Source of the DNA: an uncultured Holophagaceae bacterium
Lineage (GTDB): Bacteria > Acidobacteriota > Holophagae > Holophagales > Holophagaceae
Assembly (NCBI GenBank): GCA_903913215.1
Contig: CAIWKE010000013.1
Location: 78,760-142,759 of the forward strand
Direction: 5' to 3'
Length of the DNA stretch: 64,000 nucleotides
Shown: positions 61,430 to 64,000 of the stretch, one piece after another
How positions within the stretch are numbered: position 1 is the first letter of the stretch
Layout: each line of letters begins with the position of its first letter
Program-made: the position numbers and the translations under genes
Notes under the pieces: model-generated
Seen by the model: the letters and a program-made list of their open reading frames with translations, nothing else
Database searches by the model: none
Told to the model about the DNA's origin: nothing

Positions 61430-63193
61430 TCACCAGGTTATTGTGACCTGGCCATTACCTACATTAACCCCACTGTAACCGGTTGCACTTGTGAATCCAA
61501 CAGCGCCAGGAGGCATGTCTTGTCGCGGGGCCAGAACGAAGCTTGATCCTCCTCCGGCTCCCCCTATGCCACCGCCTCCACCACCTACGAATCCGCCCCC
61601 ACCCCCACAATTGCCGCTTCCACCCGACCATGGACCCGCGTCGATCCCTCCGTTGATTGCGCCGACTCCTCCTGTAGTAGTAAAGCTACCGAAAGCCGAC
61701 GCGACTAGCAGCCCTCCCGCACCACAGCTGTCCGAGGAATAGCTACCGGAGAACATGCCATTCCCACCCACCGAAGAAAATCCCCCCTTAAAATCAACAC
61801 CATTGGCCAGAAGAAAACCCCCTCCATAACCCCCAACCCCGCCATTACTCGTGCCATCGTAGCCAGCTCCACCACCACCGGCTGAGACAAGAATCCGATT
61901 CCAGGGTTCTGAACCACCTAGACGAATATCGGTAGCCCCTCCTCCGTTCCCCCCTACCAGCCCTGCTCCTCCACCATTGAACCCATTCTGGCCGCCCACA
62001 TAGACAAGCAACAGTTGACCACTATTTAGCCCCGTCAATGTACCACTCACAAGGGCACCGAGTCCTCCATTGAATGGGCCATTAGCATTGCCCTGTGCGC
62101 CAGTCGCCGTAATTGTAACTGTTGAAATATTAGCTGGTACTACGAAAAATTGCGCACCACCAGTGAACGTGAAAGTTTGTGAGCCATGACCATTGCTAGA
62201 GATGAGAGACCAACCTCCTAAATAGAGATATAGGCCAGCAGTGTTGTCAGTCTGGAAGACAATGAGGCCGTCGACTGGGGCGCTGATGGCCAGTCTCTGG
62301 GCTTGATTCATACGCGGGGGAAGGAATCCCTGCGTGATGCTATCCACCTGAAGGACTGCTGAACTATTTGGGGCGGTCACCCCGATCCCCACGGCACCTG
62401 CTGTATAGACTGCAGCCGACCCAGAGAGAACAAATGGACTTACTCCAGGAGGTCCTTGAAAACCTGCCATGCCGGTGGGGCCTTGAGGGCCAGCAACCCC
62501 TGTAAGGCCCTGGGGGCCCGTGGCCCCTGCCGCGCCAGTCAAGCCGATCGGCCCTTGGGCACCGGGAACACCAATGGGACCTACTGGCCCCTGCGGACCG
62601 GCGGGCCCCTGCGGGCCGACTGGCCCTTGCGGCCCCAGGTCCCACGAGGGCGCCCAACTGGTGCCGTTGAAGGTCAGCGCCTGCCCCGTCAGGGGGGGGT
62701 GGGTGAAATCCAGGGGAATGCCCTGCAGCTTGATGAGCTGGTTGTTGTTTTGGACGCTGGCGACGTCTCCATGCAGGCTGTCGAGGAAATCCCAACTGGG
62801 CAGCATCTGAAGGTAGGGCAGGATGACAACATCTTGATTCTGGGCCTGGCCACCGGCCACGATGTGAAGTTTAAGTCCGGTCTTTCCTGTGAAGCTGGGT
62901 GATAGCGCAGGCATGCCACCCGCGCCGAGTACCACTGTGTAGTTGCCGCCAATAACCGTGAGCTGCATGGGACCGGAATCCCAAAGGGCGTGATTTGCGC
63001 CATCCAGGATTGAGAAATCAAAGGTCCATAGTCCATTCGCAGGCGCCCCGTGATCCAGCAAATAGCCTTTGTGCGTAAGCGTAGGCAAGGGTGTGTTATC
63101 GGACGCAGTGATGGAAGCCTGCGCCCGGAGCAAGGGGCTGCCTATGCCAGCAATCAGAGCCAAGAGTAGGGGAGTCAGGAATGATCGGCGCAT
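61430..63193 (-). CDS. Secreted collagen-like protein with glycine-rich C-terminal domain
   Basis: 587 residues from the ATG at 63193 with GGGAG 6 bases upstream. Signal peptide ([21 protein letters not shown]). Residues about 40-190 form a beta-rich N-terminal domain ([15 protein letters not shown]). Then a collagen-type Gly-X-Y tract ([17 protein letters not shown] onward, roughly 65 residues). A domain with [19 protein letters not shown] follows, as in phage-tail/trimeric surface proteins. The last ~240 residues are glycine-rich ([21 protein letters not shown]), like the Gly_rich domain near ALK-type extracellular modules. I infer a trimeric surface fibre or adhesin. Confidence 0.85.
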   Translation of the reverse strand: MRRSFLTPLLLALIAGIGSPLLRAQASITASDNTPLPTLTHKGYLLDHGAPANGLWTFDFSILDGANHALWDSGPMQLTVIGGNYTVVLGAGGMPALSPSFTGKTGLKLHIVAGGQAQNQDVVILPYLQMLPSWDFLDSLHGDVASVQNNNQLIKLQGIPLDFTHPPLTGQALTFNGTSWAPSWDLGPQGPVGPQGPAGPQGPVGPIGVPGAQGPIGLTGAAGATGPQGLTGVAGPQGPTGMAGFQGPPGVSPFVLSGSAAVYTAGAVGIGVTAPNSSAVLQVDSITQGFLPPRMNQAQRLAISAPVDGLIVFQTDNTAGLYLYLGGWSLISSNGHGSQTFTFTGGAQFFVVPANISTVTITATGAQGNANGPFNGGLGALVSGTLTGLNSGQLLLVYVGGQNGFNGGGAGLVGGNGGGATDIRLGGSEPWNRILVSAGGGGAGYDGTSNGGVGGYGGGFLLANGVDFKGGFSSVGGNGMFSGSYSSDSCGAGGLLVASAFGSFTTTGGVGAINGGIDAGPWSGGSGNCGGGGGFVGGGGGGIGGAGGGSSFVLAPRQDMPPGAVGFTSATGYSGVNVGNGQVTITW

Positions 63194-63576
63194 GGGATTC
63201 TCCCAAATAGACAGCCCCCTACCCACCCTCAACGGACGGAGGTGAAGACTGGAGGCACGGCCTCGTTGGTTTGTCGTAAGAGAGCGGCTAAGTCAGGGGA
63301 TCGCCGCCGCGAAGGACATCAAGGTGCCCCTGAAAACGAATAAGGTAGTGACGGATCGTCGTGTCTGTAGCGAAAACAAGTGCTCGGGTCATCCCCACAG
63401 GTCACCAGCCTGTCATAAGCGCTAAACGTTCTAATATGGGATCTGATACTCTACATTTCAATGGCTATAGGACTGTTTTTTCATCAGCCCTCAGGAGAGT
63501 CTATAGCCCTAACAAACAATAGTAATTGTGATTATTACCTTTCTATTTTACGTTTTGGACGAACTAGAAACTCAGG
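63194..63576. other. Intergenic region before collagen-like gene
   Basis: About 380 bases between the two collagen-like genes. Moderately AT-rich around 63400-63560 and likely carries the promoter of the gene ending at 61430. I see no ORF with protein-like composition, no clear terminator and no repeat. Confidence 0.4.
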
Positions 63577-64000
63577 TTAGTGGTGAGCTCCAACCATGAC
63601 CCAGCTTGTGCCGTTGTCGACGTACAGACCTGGGGTTATGTCGTTAGTGGTGGAGGTATTCCAAACCAGCATTCCTTGAACGTGCCTGCTCATCGGCGAG
63701 GATGACATTGTGCTAGCAAGGGCCACCCGCGGCAGTAGGATGCCTTTCCTGTTGCTGGCGACCTCAAGGGCAGCTCGAGCATCAGGGGTCGCTGTGCCCA
63801 GACCCATGATTCCTGCTGTGAAAACCACGCTGTTACCGCTCCAACTCCAGGGCCAAGCGCCTGCCGGGCCCTGGACACCTTGCGGACCAACGGAACCGGC
63901 TGGCCCAGCGGGGCCCTGGGGACCCGTAGCTCCGGTCGCCCCAGGAAGGCCAATCCCTTGGGGGCCTTGGGGTCCACTGGGTCCTGCCAGACCGATCGGA
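63577..64000 (-). CDS. Collagen-like protein, C-terminal part (cut by window edge)
   Basis: The minus-strand frame is open from the right edge to TAG at 63577, 140 residues. It begins in Gly-X-Y repeats (GPQGPQGIGLPGATGATG), passes through AWPWSWSGNSVVFTAG, then ALEVASNRKGILLPRVALAS, VQGMLVWNTSTTND and ends DNGTSWVMVGAHH. The KGILLPRV / GMLVWNTSTTN pattern matches the repeated domain that follows collagen tracts in surface fibres and is comparable to [12 protein letters not shown] in the downstream gene. So the window holds two tandem members of the same family; this one lacks the glycine-rich domain. Confidence 0.85.
   Translation of the reverse strand, partial: PIGLAGPSGPQGPQGIGLPGATGATGPQGPAGPAGSVGPQGVQGPAGAWPWSWSGNSVVFTAGIMGLGTATPDARAALEVASNRKGILLPRVALASTMSSSPMSRHVQGMLVWNTSTTNDITPGLYVDNGTSWVMVGAHH

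Noticed and set aside
62440..62650. Periodic GC-rich repeats resembling a CRISPR or tandem array
   Set aside because: The period is 9 bases and encodes Gly-X-Y collagen triplets; there are no spacers.

Overview
This window is GC-rich, gene-dense bacterial chromosome. The gene content points to a Gram-negative, anaerobically respiring bacterium: heptose kinase for LPS, outer-membrane barrel proteins, NrfHA/NapAB nitrogen-oxide respiration, an EtfD-like membrane Fe-S oxidoreductase, a large glycogen locus, many alternative start codons and tightly overlapping genes. The combination fits Acidobacteriota, class Holophagae (Geothrix/Holophaga-like). This assignment is inferred from content and style, not from a marker gene, and is moderately confident.

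Layout. 0-9 kb: housekeeping genes (end of a prepilin peptidase, methylmalonyl-CoA epimerase, YecH-like protein, holB-tmk, a zinc-ribbon protein, rfaE1-trm112, an EtfD-like oxidoreductase, a degenerate PTPS-family protein and a short signal peptidase I). 8.9-12.1 kb: an overlapping clpS-clpA-aat operon that joins N-degron creation, recognition and unfolding. 12.2-27.6 kb: a glycogen locus with glgC-glgA-pgi-glgB on the plus strand, then glgP, a second glgB and a very long GH13+GH133-type debranching enzyme on the minus strand. 27.7-33.2 kb: murA, a YgiB-like protein, a YgiC-like ATP-grasp enzyme, prs and a methyltransferase. 33.2-36.5 kb: a compact redox operon on the minus strand, in transcription order a TlpA thioredoxin fused to a DUF4266-like Cys-Gly tail, a DUF3570-like outer-membrane barrel with a flavinylation-like motif, ApbE, and a DsbD-N-like protein. 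36.7-41.2 kb: an AMP-ligase-like fragment, pssA, a WYL regulator, an outer-membrane protein and mobB. 41.2-46.5 kb: nrfH-nrfA-napA-napB, a nitrate-to-ammonium operon whose NrfA has CxxCH instead of CxxCK at the first heme. 47.2-51.8 kb: a signalling operon (two small unknown proteins, two FHA-GGDEF proteins, a Ser/Thr kinase with a repeat-rich tail).

51.9-58.5 kb: tRNA-Gln and tRNA-Glu, then about 6.4 kb bounded by a 27-bp perfect duplication of the tRNA-Glu 3' end. This looks like an integrated, decayed genomic island holding a sensor-protein pseudogene, a beta-lactamase-family serine hydrolase with a TPR-like tail, two tiny genes, a membrane hybrid histidine kinase and a periplasmic binding protein. 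No integrase is visible. 58.5-64 kb: a second hybrid histidine kinase bracketed by two diverged copies of a ~195-bp repeat, then two collagen-like (Gly-X-Y) secreted proteins, the last cut by the window edge.

The strongest candidates for something under-described are the TlpA-DUF4266 / DUF3570 / ApbE / DsbD-N-like operon, and secondarily the tRNA-Glu island and the CxxCH-type NrfHA-NapAB operon.
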